DNA of 64,000 bases, from positions 6,472,616-6,536,615 of the forward strand of contig HG738139.1 of the NCBI GenBank assembly GCA_000499405.2. The letters run 5' to 3'. The DNA is from Onchocerca volvulus (Eukaryota; Nematoda; Chromadorea; Rhabditida; Onchocercidae). This document shows, piece by piece, positions 52,958 through 63,685 of the stretch (the first letter of the stretch is position 1; every line of letters starts with the position of its first letter). A program made the position numbers and the translations under genes. The notes under the pieces are model-generated. The model was not told where the DNA came from. It was given only the letters and a program-made list of their open reading frames with translations, and ran no database searches.

Positions 52958-52990
<33 letters not shown>

Positions 52991-53579
52991 AGTGAAATAG
53001 TTTATGATTAATTTCTATGAGTAATTTTAAAGCTTATTTTCTCCTTTAGCAAAAATAAAGAACAAAACCTTTGAAGAAACTCGCTTTTTTGTTGTCTGAC
53101 GGCTTTTTCGGGATGCCATTCACAAAAAGACCACTAACTCCACCAACAGCTGGGATTTTTGACCCACCAGTAGTGGTAGTCCCGCCATTATTTTCCGACA
53201 ATTCTGCAGGAAGGATTCAAAATGTAGAGAAAACAGAATTTGTAAATAAAGAATTTATCCGCAGATTTCGAAATTTTGGTGTATTTTGCACTATGCCCAG
53301 ATTTTTCTCAAGTTATTTTCTTACGCAGCCATAAGGCTATTTTTTTCTCAACTTATAACCATACATTTGCTTACCTGAAATCTTCCCACCGACCACTGGT
53401 GCAGATCTATCATTGGTTATAGTTTTGCGCAACTTCATACCAGCTTGAATTTCATTGAGTAGTTTGGATCGATCATTAGTTTTAGATTGCAATGTGGTAG
53501 CGCCTGCCCTGACACTTGACGAAGACAGTGTTAAAGGTGGTGGTGGTGGTGGTGGTGGAGGTGGTGGAGGTACCGGCAT
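51498..53579 (-). CDS. wip-1: WASP-interacting protein (WIP/verprolin)
   Basis: WIP binds actin and stabilises WASP/N-WASP, coupling it to Arp2/3-driven actin assembly. Minus-strand exons: 53579-53375, 53203-53069, 52932-52856, 52618-52523, 52261-52085, 51899-51498. Phases agree; 363 residues. It starts MPVPPPP, a polyproline (profilin-binding) run coded by a GGT-rich tract. The WH2 actin-binding motif follows: DRSKLLNEIQAGMKLRKT, then NDRSAPV as in other WIPs. A serine/proline-rich centre leads to the WASP-binding segment FTFIPISELPPPGFF (human FYFHPISDLPPPEPY). A single WH2 is visible. An acceptor CTACTTTTCAG lies just 8 nt before the ATG, a classic spliced-leader position. A 28-A run sits in the second intron (52962-52989). 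Confidence 0.92.
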
Positions 53580-54679
53580 CTCTCTCCCTGAAAAGTAGCA
53601 TTTAAGAGGTGCAACATGATTTAAAACTTTTTAAAACTGAAATTCAGAACTCAGTCACAAATAATTCATAAATCCTTCCATTACTTTAGTTGCTGGAAAT
53701 TGACAAATATTCTAACAGTAAATGAAATCTTTTCATATTTTTATGATGCAACAATAAAGTTAACTGAATTCATACAGCAACTCGTCCATGAAAAGATATG
53801 ACTTTAAAATTCAAGGAAGTCAACTAAATGCAAACATAATCTGTAATTCAGAAACCATAGATTTCACAACAGCGTTTAACTCACTATAACTAATTCTTTT
53901 ATCATGAAAAAACTTCGAATGAATATCTGACATTACAGAGAGTTAACAGGTCTTAAATAAGAATTTTCATTTTATAAAAACATAAGTGGTGCAATAAGTG
54001 AAATTGTTCCACAATTTAAGTATATTTCAAAAGAGTAAAATCCAAAAATTTATTCTTTAACATCAATTTCACTACACAAATTTTCATTTCATGAGAAGAT
54101 AAGTGGAGTAATAACGAAAGTTTGAAATTGAATTCAGATCTTTTAGTCATTTATTTCGTGATAACAATCGCAAGGAAGCATATAATGAGTAATACAACAC
54201 AAGAAATATGCAAGTTTTAAACATTCACATAATCAAATTATCAAAAACTATCATCAAAAATGTGTTATAACCGAAAATGCATAATAAATAAGAAGGAATA
54301 AAGCCAGTACATTATTTAGAAATGAACAACAAATGTGCAGCGCAAAGAATAAAAAAATTACAGTGAAAGGGTTTTTACAGAAAGTTAATAGGTCTTAAAT
54401 AATTGTAATAAGGAATGTACTTTATAGACTGGATAGAGTGTATTTGCTTTCAAAAACACCTCTGTATTTTACAGTAGTGCATCTTATATGCTATGCGAGC
54501 AATTGTCCAATCTTTCTCATTTACACCTTTTGATTTCAATTTCCAAACTATGTTATTATCTAGAACATCTAAAAATCCTATCCATTAAAGTTAGTCTTCG
54601 ATTATCAAACAGTGAAAAAGTCGTGTATGCAAATTAAAGATTTTCACATTAAGCACATAATTAAATACATATACCTATG
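53580..54679. other. intergenic region between WIP and mS26
   Basis: About 1.1 kb, AT-rich, with no exon recognised. If the two genes were co-transcribed, this would be the inter-cistronic spacer; it ends in the WIP trans-splice-like acceptor. Confidence 0.5.
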
Positions 54680-56033
54680 TTACTGTTGCTTCTGTTTAAA
54701 ATCCTCTTTTTGAGTATTCAAATTCGAATCAGCAGAGAACGGCACCAGCTTACTATAATGTTCGACACCCAAAGTAATGTCGTACATGCGTCCTTTTTGA
54801 CGAGGAGGTGTACCTTTGATATATTTTTCTGGTATAGGAACATAATATCTATTTCCTTGCAAATCTATCGCGTAATCATAAACGACCGGGTTATCCAAAG
54901 CTTCTTCTATTTTCTCATCCAGAGTTTCGTCAGTAACGAAATGCTTGCTTCGTTCAACCTAATACATTTCAAATATACAATAAAAATGAATTGAAAAATG
55001 GAAAGTATTTATGGATGAAAAAAAAAGAATTAAATTGCAGAAAAAAGAGAAAAAAAAATGAACTGTCAAACCACAAGAAAAAAATTACCATTTGAAGTAC
55101 TTCTTTCATCCTCTGTTTTACATTTGTTTCTCTTCTTTCCAATTCGTTTTCAATACTTTTCAAATACTCGGATTCCATTTTTTTCAATTCTTCTTTCTCA
55201 CGCTCGTTTCTTTTTCTGAATTCATTCAAGGAACTTTTACCAGTTGAAAGAATCTAACAAAATTTGGGAGTAAATTTAATTATGGTTGTAAATGATTTCA
55301 AAAAAAAATTACAGGATATAACAAAACATAGAATAAAAAAACAAACTCTGCTGCTTTTCGATTTCTCTCTTCATTTATTGTTAACAAATGCTCGAATTCT
55401 TCATTCTCTTCCCTTGTTTCCTTAGCTATCATATCTTAAAATACTTTCGTTACAAATTTCTAATTAGAGATGGTTAAACTTCAGAAAATACTTTTTAAAT
55501 TAAATAAAACCGGAAAAAAAATTCGTTGAAATATCTAAAAAACTTGCACCTTCATATTTATTTCTAGCAGATTCTTCTTTGAACAATTTACGTAATGATA
55601 CCATAGCATTATTGTAAACATGTCGACGCCATAATAATTCTTTGACAACATCAGGTTTCATCCAACGATGATGCACAACATGATATAATATCTTCAAATA
55701 TATATCCGCTTAATTTCCATGAATCATTTTTGAATCATTATTAATTGAACATATCATAGAGATATAGAAGAGAGACTAATGCTTTGGCAATTTTCAAGTC
55801 TAAAATAACCAATGACGGTAACGAATTAAGTAGAAGCTAGACATTTATAAAGCACGAGAAACTTGAATTTTACTTTATGTAGAAAAAATAATAGAAAAAA
55901 TAATAACAAAATATAATACTCTTTTGGCAGGAGGGCAAATTGGTGGTTTCCCAGGTGGCGGAATCTTCCTACTTATTGATCGACTGCTTCGTAAATTTGC
56001 ACCTTTCAACAGCGTGGATTTCAGCAAAATCAT
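54680..56033 (-). CDS. mrps-26: mitochondrial small-subunit ribosomal protein mS26 (MRPS26)
   Basis: A component of the mitochondrial ribosome small subunit. Minus-strand exons: 56033-55920, 55691-55550, 55434-55343, 55253-55089, 54958-54680; 263 residues (human 205). The N-terminus (MILLKSTLLKGANLRSSRS) is basic and hydroxylated like a matrix-targeting presequence, and is followed by RKIPPPGKPPICPP (human KSKIERVNMPPA). A long charged helical core (EDMIAKETREENEEFEH; EFRKRNEREKEELKKM) ends in RSKHFVTDETLDEKIEEALD and NPVVYDYAIDLQGN, matching human KNFITRENLEARVEAALD and KNYNWAITREG. An acceptor GTTTTTAG is 13 nt before the ATG. A short extra 5' exon is possible (see 56189-56235). Intron 3 has a weak GTTTTT donor. 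Confidence 0.87.
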
Positions 56034-56188
56034 TTGTTTAGAAATACTAAAAACTCTGCATAATTTCGAAATTGATAAAATATTACTAAAAGTATCATTA
56101 AATGCATGGGAAAGACTATCTATAATATGCAAAATGATGAAATGATTTAAATTAAATAAATCGAAAAGAAATGAAAATTAAAATTTAC

Positions 56189-56235
56189 CTCGCAGAGGTA
56201 CAATGTATAGATGGGAGTAACATCAGACGTTCCAT
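56189..56235 (-). CDS. possible alternative 5' exon of mS26
   Basis: ATG at 56235 opens MERLMLLPSIHCTSA and ends at a good donor (GCGAG|GTAAAT) in phase 2. Joined to the acceptor before 56046, it would add about 20 in-frame residues to the mS26 presequence. Only splice phase and hydrophobic/hydroxylated composition support it. Confidence 0.3.
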
Positions 56236-57145
56236 TAAATTATCAAAGATTAATCACAACGACATCCAACCTAATACCCAACGTAAAGATGCCAATTCAA
56301 TGCATTTTCTCTTCTGAAACAAAACTTTTAACTCCCAGCATATGCTCGAATAAATCTCTCAGTCTTTCACTTGAATTTCTAATGATTAGACAGAAGTTAC
56401 ATAAGACTTCTTGGTTAGTTGCAGTGAGTGAATATTTGAAGCAATACAGCGAGGATGAGTCATCCAAGCATGAATATAAAGACTTGACAGGACACAGTAC
56501 ACTACACAAATTACCATCTGAGGCATTTCTTCATTCAAATTGTCTTCTGATACCCAAACCACAAAACATTTAATGCCTCTGAATCACAGACCAAACAAAA
56601 CGAAACGAATGACCAACTACAAAGAATCCCGATATCCCACCTGTTTCGCAAATCGTTTCTGAACCCAATGAAGACCAACTGATTTTTTTGTCCAAAAACT
56701 GGCTAGGTGGTCAGAGTAGGACGAGGGTTTGACCTTTGATCTGCATAGCGTGATTAAAATTTGCTGTTATTAGAATGAATTTGGTAGTATTTTTCGGGAT
56801 ATGTTTCCTTAAATTTTTTGATAGGGATTATATCTGTAGAATTAGGTGTTTAAAAGCCATAAATAACATCAGATGTGGTACTTCATGTTGGTAGATAAAA
56901 CATTGCTAACAGCTGTCTTCTAAGGGATGAATGTAACTTCACACAACTGTATGAGAATAACATATTGAGTAACGTTTTTTTCTCTTTTTTGAGTATACTG
57001 TTTGATTCTTACAAAAAAGTATGATGCACGAATATTGTTTGTTAACTATAACCTATTGATGCCTTCATCTGCTGTATGCCTATGATTTATTGCTAAGCGA
57101 TACTTTTAAAATTATCCAACATGTTGATTTTTAGTATTATATGAT
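56236..57145. other. divergent intergenic region between mS26 and MED11
   Basis: Probably contains both promoters. Open frames on both strands at 56211-56573 overlap each other and lack family-like sequence. An acceptor GATTTTTAG at 57134, 11 nt before the MED11 ATG, looks like a trans-splice site. Confidence 0.5.
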
Positions 57146-58186
57146 ATGTCGAATCTGAGCAATTCATCCAGTTCAGAGCTGGCTTGGCGATTGAAAGCTA
57201 TCGGTGATGTTGAACAAAAAATAGCTGAATTGATCAAACATGCACAAACATGTGTCAACGAACTGAGCAAGGAGAAACAGGCAAGTGTCGTGTATGTATA
57301 ATCTATTTTTAAGAAAATTTTGTACCCTACCTTACTGAAAAAATAATGAGCCTTCTCGTAGTTCCTTATTATATTTCAATGGAACCTTTGAAAGGATATG
57401 AATAAGATTTTATCATTTTATTATTTCGACAGATAGCCACGTGTTTTTCGAATATTTCATTATTTGGTGCTTATTCTTAATGAATTTGACATATATAATG
57501 TAGTATATTTTGGATGATGTGACGAATATTCTTGCGAATCAGTTGTCTTTGCACGATATAATACTGTTGTTTCTACATATTTTTTGTCATTGAAAGAAAT
57601 GAACTAATGCCAGTATTATCATACAAACTAGAGGAAAAGACAATCTTTGTAATTGGTCTTTGTAATTTGTAATTATAATCTTTTTTATTTGTTTGGAAAT
57701 AGCCTGTATATTATCCTTTGAGATAGCATGTACTTTGACGTGTTTGGCTTCATATCATAGTTCAGCACGCTATAGTTTATGACTTAATATATTCTGAGAG
57801 ATGAAGGAATCAGAAAAACAAGTGTGGAAAAATCAATACGGCATTTTTCACAAAATTTATGCATGACATCATTTCTTTATTGTGAATAGATATTTCTATA
57901 ATTTCTGTGAGCATGTATTTCAATTTCATTTCAGATCAGCAAATCTAAGATGGAGGAAGCATCGTCAGCATTTAAGAAGTGCCTTAATTCAATCGAAAGT
58001 GATCTTAATGCTCAAATGCAGTATTTAAGTCATGTTTGTGTTGGTACTGCCCATCAGGGTTCAACTTTTTCAAGTCAGCAGAATATATCGCTTGCGGAGC
58101 AAACATTAGTTTCTTTAAAAGACCGTTTATCAGCTATACAGCACATTTACCTCCCTGTTATGACAGATATGTCAGCGATGAGATAA
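57146..58186 (+). CDS. mdt-11: Mediator complex subunit 11 (MED11)
   Basis: MED11 pairs with MED22 in the Mediator head and is needed for RNA polymerase II pre-initiation complexes. Two exons, 57146-57280 and 57935-58186; 128 residues (human 117). The alignment is nearly gap-free: LKAIGDVEQKIAELIKHAQT and ELSKEK (human LRALEDIEREIGAILQNAGT; ELSKEK), then SDLNAQMQYLSHVCVGTAHQ and GSTFSS (human AELSAQIRYLTQVATGQPHE; GSSYSS). The intron uses a GC donor in the classic GC-AG context, CAG|GCAAGT. An out-of-frame ATG five nt before the start opens a five-codon ORF (57141-57158). The poly(A) signal AATAAA is at 58291-58296. Confidence 0.93.
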
Positions 58187-58290
58187 CAAGGAAGGAAAGA
58201 AAACTATCCCTCTTCCCACACATCATTTATTTCTGTAAAAATCTGAGATATTTGGATATGCTCTTGTGTATATACAGATTTAAGAATTTA

Positions 58291-58296
58291 AATAAA
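58291..58296 (+). terminator. poly(A) signal of MED11
   Basis: AATAAA about 105 nt past the MED11 stop, followed by T-rich sequence. Confidence 0.6.
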
Positions 58297-58589
58297 TGAG
58301 GGAATATCTTATTTGTTAGAAGAGATGGAAAACAGATAGAATCTTATTCTGTTCAAATGGCATATTTTCCTAAAAATGACCAAGGAATTTGAGCATTGTC
58401 GATAAATGAAATTTATTTTTAATTTAGTCGTCTCTAAATAAAATATTTTGAGTTTTACTTCCAGACTATTTTGGTTTTTTCAGTTGTTTGTCGCACAATT
58501 TTTTTCCTTTTCCATATTGTATTGTCGATATTTATAATTGGATACTCGACAATAAATGGTTTATAGAAACTGAAAGTAAATTAAATAGC

Positions 58590-58930
58590 TGTCGGAAAAA
58601 TCTGAAAGATATAGTTAATGTAAACAAGAAGTGGCAAAGGTCAAGAAGCGCGTAGTTTCAAATGGATCAACAAACTGATAAACATTTTACCGCCAAAACA
58701 ATAAACAAAAGGATAAACATGTTTCCCACTATTACCAAAAGGAGAAACATGTTTGATAACAAAGGATAAACATGTTTATTGCTTTGCGAGAAATAGACAT
58801 GTTTACCGCCGGAAAGCCTCGATTAACAGATAAACAAAGTGAGATCAACCATCATAAGTTATATGCTGGAGATTAGAAAAGGAGGAGGAGCCTCCGAAAG
58901 GATTTATAAGATCCGGATTTTGGAGCAGGT
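58590..58930 (+). repeat. left arm of an inverted repeat pair
   Basis: Begins TGTCGGAAAAATCTGAAAG and runs with indels through AGTTTCAAATGGATCAACAA, TTTACCGCC and ACAGATAAACAAA to GAAAGGATTTATAAG. The same blocks occur in the same order on the opposite strand at 60921-60600. The arm also holds a short tandem array that the right arm lacks. No transposase is visible. Confidence 0.75.
58711..58804 (+). repeat. short tandem array of GGATAAACATGTTT
   Basis: Copies at 58711-58724, 58741-58754 (GGAGAAACATGTTT), 58764-58777 and a partial at 58795-58804, inside the left inverted arm. The core AAACATGTTT is itself a palindrome. Confidence 0.8.
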
Positions 58931-60241
58931 GGGTTTCCCAACAGCGTTTTTTCTAGAACAATTTTCAACATCAATTCCTACAGCTACCCGGGACGGTAAA
59001 GCGACAGTTTCTACAACGAATCGACAATTAAGGACGAATATTCAGCAAAGGAAGAATTATTCTGTGACAAATTAATTATCATGGATATTCTCCAAAAATT
59101 ATTTGTGTTATACAGGAAGATGCAGTCTTCCATTTATTAATAAAACCCTTCTTACTAAAGCATTCGTTTCTGTCATATAAATTCAAAACAATTTTCCAAC
59201 AATCTGCTGATTTTTCTCAATAATAAGATTTACTTAGAAAAAAAGAATACGAGGGGAGAGGCAATAAATAAAATCAAACACAGCTGCAATGATGTAACGA
59301 AAAATGAATTAAGATATACAGACAATAAAGTTCGAAAAGAAAAAGAATAAAAATGACATAAACTGCAGTTGCAACAACAGGAAACTTTTATCATTAATGC
59401 TGATATCTTTCTTACTGTCCATGTTTGTATAGCAAAATTTACCTCGATTTTTAAAAATTTTGCGATAGAAAAGTTCTGCTGTTTGTAAATGGATAGTGAA
59501 GAAAGTTCCATTCTCGTAACAATTTAAATTTGCGTAAAAATAAAAAGGAAAGTATGAACATGGCATAATTATAAAAATCAAGAAGTAGTGAAAAATCTGA
59601 TAAATTACTCACATCTTCTTAATGAACAAGAAAAGCATAAAAATAATTTCCTATTGTGAAACAAATTTGTTATCACTGGTAACAAATTTTCATACCCTAA
59701 TACAAAACAATTTTAATGTTATTCAGTTATAAATTTCTTAAAAACTGATCGTCAAGAGAATGAGCGAGACGGTCATAAATGTGACCATTAATAGTCGATG
59801 ATAGGTTACTTTCGATTGTTGTATTTAAATTTTTAAAAATCTGACCACTGGTGTTAGTTTTAATTAACAATTCATTTTCCGAAACGATTCTATCATTGCT
59901 ACTTTTGCTTCTGCTCATGGCATCAGTGGTTAAATGATTGTTTTTACTGAAAAAGTACATCGTTTAGAATATTCATAGATTTCTTGAAGTTGATCTGCTG
60001 AGTAAACTACCATTGTAATTATGTGACAACATTGAAATGTATGCAACAGTAGCATACTAAAATATGAAATGACATTTGACAGTTCGAGATGGCAGTATCG
60101 CTGATTATTCACGTTTCACGGGGATTTTAAATTTAATGCTCTCTGGCTTTCTTACAGATCGAATAAGCGGTTAAAAATATTACAGTAGCAATGGAAAGAT
60201 AAAAATGAAAACATACTCAATTTCCATCATTCTTACGCTTA

Positions 60242-61340
60242 TTAACCGGACGGTAGGTAATCTTGTTGCTTTTCGCATTGTCGATTTCTTTGATTTTTCG
60301 TATCGATTAAAATCCATTGCAAAGTATACATGGCAACCGGACAGAATGTGACAATACAGATACAACATATGATCAAACTGTAATAATACACGATCGAATT
60401 GTATCCTTTCTTCAGAGAAAATCCATTTTCAGTAAACTGAAAAGCACTTCAAATAGAAACACAGCAGCATAAACTGAAAATTAGGAAATTTCTCTGAAGT
60501 GAAATTAATTTGTACAATCAATACCTCCATAGCACTAGACTACTGCTGTGTCGATCTGAATTCCGAATGTTGCTATACTGAATAATATCGGTCTAAACAC
60601 TGACTTCAACTTTAAAATCCTCAGCTTTTAAATCCTTCGCGGCTCATCCCTCTTACCTGAATTCCAACGTCTCGCCTCATGATTGGTTGACTCTTTTTGT
60701 TTATCTGTAAATCAGAGCATTTTGGCGGTAAACTTACTCATTCTTTTGAGTTTATTGATTCCTTTGAAACTGTGTCGCGCTTCGTATCGTCGTGGCGCTG
60801 TTTGACCTTTAACATCTCTTGTTTATCATGATTGCACCTTTTGGCTTCGTTAACATCTTCGCGCTATTTGACCTCTTGATATCCTTATATACAACCTTAT
60901 GTCTTTCGGATTTTTCCGACAATCGTAACTGTTTCAATTTTGATGCGCCAAAAAGAACACTCGATGCGCTTTTAAACTGTTAAAGCAACATCAAAACATC
61001 AAACCTCGCGTTCAACTAGCATCTGACCTAGAACATCATTTCCTCGACTCAAACTTCTAGAATAAGCTTTCTGAAGTCAAAATAGAAATTAAGGTTGAAA
61101 CATTTGACATTGATATCCAATTAGCTGACATCATAAAAAGAAAAGAGAAATGTCAAGTAGTTGTACTTCATACTCGAAAGCCTTCGTTTCGAAAGTTTTA
61201 TCATAACTGTGTTGAAGCGGATACTTCGGATCAACACCAATAATTTCGATACTCATTTCAATATCCACGGGGAAACCCTTCAGTTTAATGACTAGTAAAA
61301 GCGGTTGTTGGATAATTAAATCGAATTTCCTAAAAATTTG
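60242..61340 (-). CDS. 3' part of an unrecognised single-pass membrane protein
   Basis: Three exons join in phase: 61340-61167 (58 codons), 60577-60525 and 60377-60242 (TAA). The first codes an extramembrane region (LLLVIKLKGFPVDIEMSIEI; GVDPKYPLQHSYDKTFETKA). The second ends SDRHSSSLVLW. The third gives a clear membrane span (LIICCICIVTFCPVAMYTLQ) and a short basic/polar tail ending KQQDYLPSG. The layout suggests a type I or tail-proximal membrane protein with a short cytosolic end. Upstream exons are missing; a strong donor at 62103 (AAT|GTAAGT) may end one of them, but no start codon was found. The right inverted-repeat arm lies in the intron between the first two exons. An alternative donor (GA|GTATGT at 60217), joined to an exon at 59946-59727, also keeps a frame open. 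The family is unknown to me. Confidence 0.4.
60600..60921 (-). repeat. right arm of an inverted repeat pair
   Basis: Read on the minus strand from 60921: TGTCGGAAAAATCCGAAAG, then GAAGCGCG, AGTTTCAAAGGAATCAATAA, TTTACCGCC, ACAGATAAACAAA and GAAGGATTTAAAAG. These match the left arm block by block. No clear target-site duplication flanks the pair. Confidence 0.75.
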
Positions 61341-62239
61341 CTGTGAAAAGTAATTCAAATATTTAAGAAATTGCGATGTCTTTTCAGACAGCAAGCAAAA
61401 ATAGTATCTTCTTAATACAAAAATTTTCCTTAATTCAGTTGTAATTTATCAATAAAAATTTTCAGTCTTTTCCAAATTTCATCTAACTGTCAATTGAATG
61501 AGCTTTTCTTTCTTCTTTCCGTTTACATAATTTTTTTTTTTTGATAATTTTCAGTTCACTGCAATAAGTGATTACGAGGCGATTTGGCTTCCATTCAATA
61601 TTAAATAAGTGGTTTAACACGTTTTCAAATTCAGATTTTTATACATATGAATCCCTCGAATTATCTGTTTATTTTGTATATTTTTAATTTTTTAAATCTG
61701 CTATAAGAAGACGATTTTGCCTGAATTAAGTTCATGCTTACTCAATTTTATGATCGGTAATTTTCTGGGAATTGAAATATATTGATGATTTATGACAGTT
61801 CAGAAATAGTCCAATGAATTGTTATAATTACCGAGAAATGAATGACTGATGCGGAATAAATTGAGGGCGAGAGAGGTGTAGAAGAGGTTTATAATTACTT
61901 ATAAGTATGGTGCATTGGATGATGACGACGCTAAAATCATAACTAACCCTTTGACAATCTTTAAAAAGTTATTACCTGGCACAGGTGTTCAATTTTGTTA
62001 TTAAGCAATTAAAACAGCCACACATATACATACTGCAAATCTTTTTTCGTTCCCTTCAAAGTAATGGAAATTAGAAGGCATTAAAATTTATAGGATACTT
62101 ACATTACAATAGGAAATGGTGGGTAGTCTGTGTACTCTCAGTATTGCATGGAAGGCGCACAGTTTAAATATATATTTAGTCTTCAAAATTTATGAAAATG
62201 ACTTGTTAACTTTAAATTCTGACATACTCTTATTGATCG
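61341..62239. other. gap between the membrane-protein exon and the PTR gene
   Basis: Contains a minus-strand donor at 62103 with a short open stretch before it (CAFHAILRVHRLPTISYCN), a possible upstream exon of the membrane protein. Otherwise it is AT-rich with no support for coding. Confidence 0.4.
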
Positions 62240-63685
62240 ATGGAGAGTTACATTCGAGAAGCTGGAGCACTTCTGGGTACCTTGATTGCACGACATCCAT
62301 ACCGTTTCGCAATATTACCTGTCTGTTCCTTTTGTCTTTTTTTCATCCCTTTTCTTGATTCATTCAGTCAGCTTTTTCGAGAACCGAGCGCAATTGGTTC
62401 AAGCAAACTCTTTGTACCTCGAAATTCAGCAAGTGAACGAGACAAGCAAAAGTATATATTCAAAATTAAAAAGAAAATTATATAAAAACCGAGAAATTTA
62501 GAATTCAGAATTTTGGAGTTTAACGTTCAAATTCTCTAAAAATATGAGGAATAAATTCGATTATACATCGATGAAATCAATTCTTTTGCAGCAGATTTTT
62601 TGATTTTTTAGCTAATTAAAGAAGAAAAGAATGTTTGCAAATTGAAAGATATACTTTCTTTTCAGAATCGCGAAAATATTTCCGCATGGAGTACATTATT
62701 ATGATCGAACATTTTTATCGCCAAATTTACGTATTCTTAACTTCGAACTACTATCTGGTTCCATTTACGAGCCTCAATTCGTTGAATTTTATCAAAACCT
62801 TCGAAACAAGCTGGAACTATTAAATGTGAGGAAATTTTACTTTGTTCCCGGCAAATTTTTTAGCCATACAATTATGTTCTAATGAAAAAAGTTGAAGGTA
62901 ATATATAACGATGATATAATAAGTTATTCCAATCTTTGCTCAAAAGCATCAGAAGATGGAAGACACTGTTTTCCTGACTTGTTCCTTTTATCCAACACTT
63001 ATTTGGCACTATCGCAGCCTGTCCAATATCCTATTTGGCATCTTTTCATATACAAGTATGTTTGTTACGTACATTATGTTTCAAAATCTTCTCGAACTAA
63101 TTAGCTCCAATCAATTAATAAAGACAACTTTTGAATGTCTTTATTAAAGTGATGAAAATATATTTCATAAGATCTCAGTTAATTTTAGCACTTCTCAGAC
63201 CATTTTCACGGGTACCACATTTGGAAGTGTACATACTGAAGGGAATTCAAGCAGAATTATTTCGGCTCGATGTGTTCGTATGATTTTTGATTTTCCACCA
63301 CCTTATCATATCATGAAATTCGACGATATGTGGGATAGATATGTCGAGCGTAACTTGAAATATCCTTCAAACATAAAAATAACAAAATGGAGTCGTAGTC
63401 AATATGAGCGAGATATGAAACTGATAGCAAGACGAACTCGAAGGTATTTTAGATGAAATTTGTATATTTCTTTTAAATTATCACTATATTGATAATGACT
63501 CAGAAATTACTTTCAGGTTGCTCCCATTATTAGCATTTTGTTTGATTTGTTTCTGCTGTTTAAGTTCAATGAAATGTAACTGTAATTTGCGTTTTATGCT
63601 GCTTTCTTTTTATGGCGTCTTATCTGCTGGTTTGTTTTATAATTATTTCAACTTGACCACCAACTTCAGATCAATATCACCAAAA
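62240..63685 (+). CDS. patched-related (PTR family) membrane protein, 5' part
   Basis: PTR proteins are nematode-expanded relatives of Patched/Dispatched with a sterol-sensing domain, tied in C. elegans to moulting and membrane trafficking. Exons 62240-62451, 62666-62825, 62898-63055, 63189-63443 and 63517-63685 join in phase and give 318 residues; the gene continues past the window. Order: a first membrane helix (RFAILPVCSFCLFFIPFL); SSKLFVPRNSASERDKQ, as in the family's LxxPxNSxAxxE; an extracellular region (FPHGVHYYDRTFLSPNL; YSNLCSKASEDGRHC); FTGTTFGSVHTEGN, like the family's GVxxxxG motif before ARCVRMIF; then a helix cluster (LLPLLAFCLICFCCLSS; FMLLSFYGVLSAGLF) that starts the sterol-sensing region. 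The ATG choice rests on frame and hydrophobic N-terminus. The full protein should be around 900 residues. Confidence 0.8.

Noticed and set aside
52962..52989. 28-A run, first taken as a retrotransposon tail
   Set aside because: No retroelement sequence lies beside it; long A and T runs are common throughout this AT-rich DNA.
56211..56573. Plus-strand 120-codon open frame between mS26 and MED11
   Set aside because: It overlaps an equally open minus-strand frame, has no homology I recognise and no splice partner.
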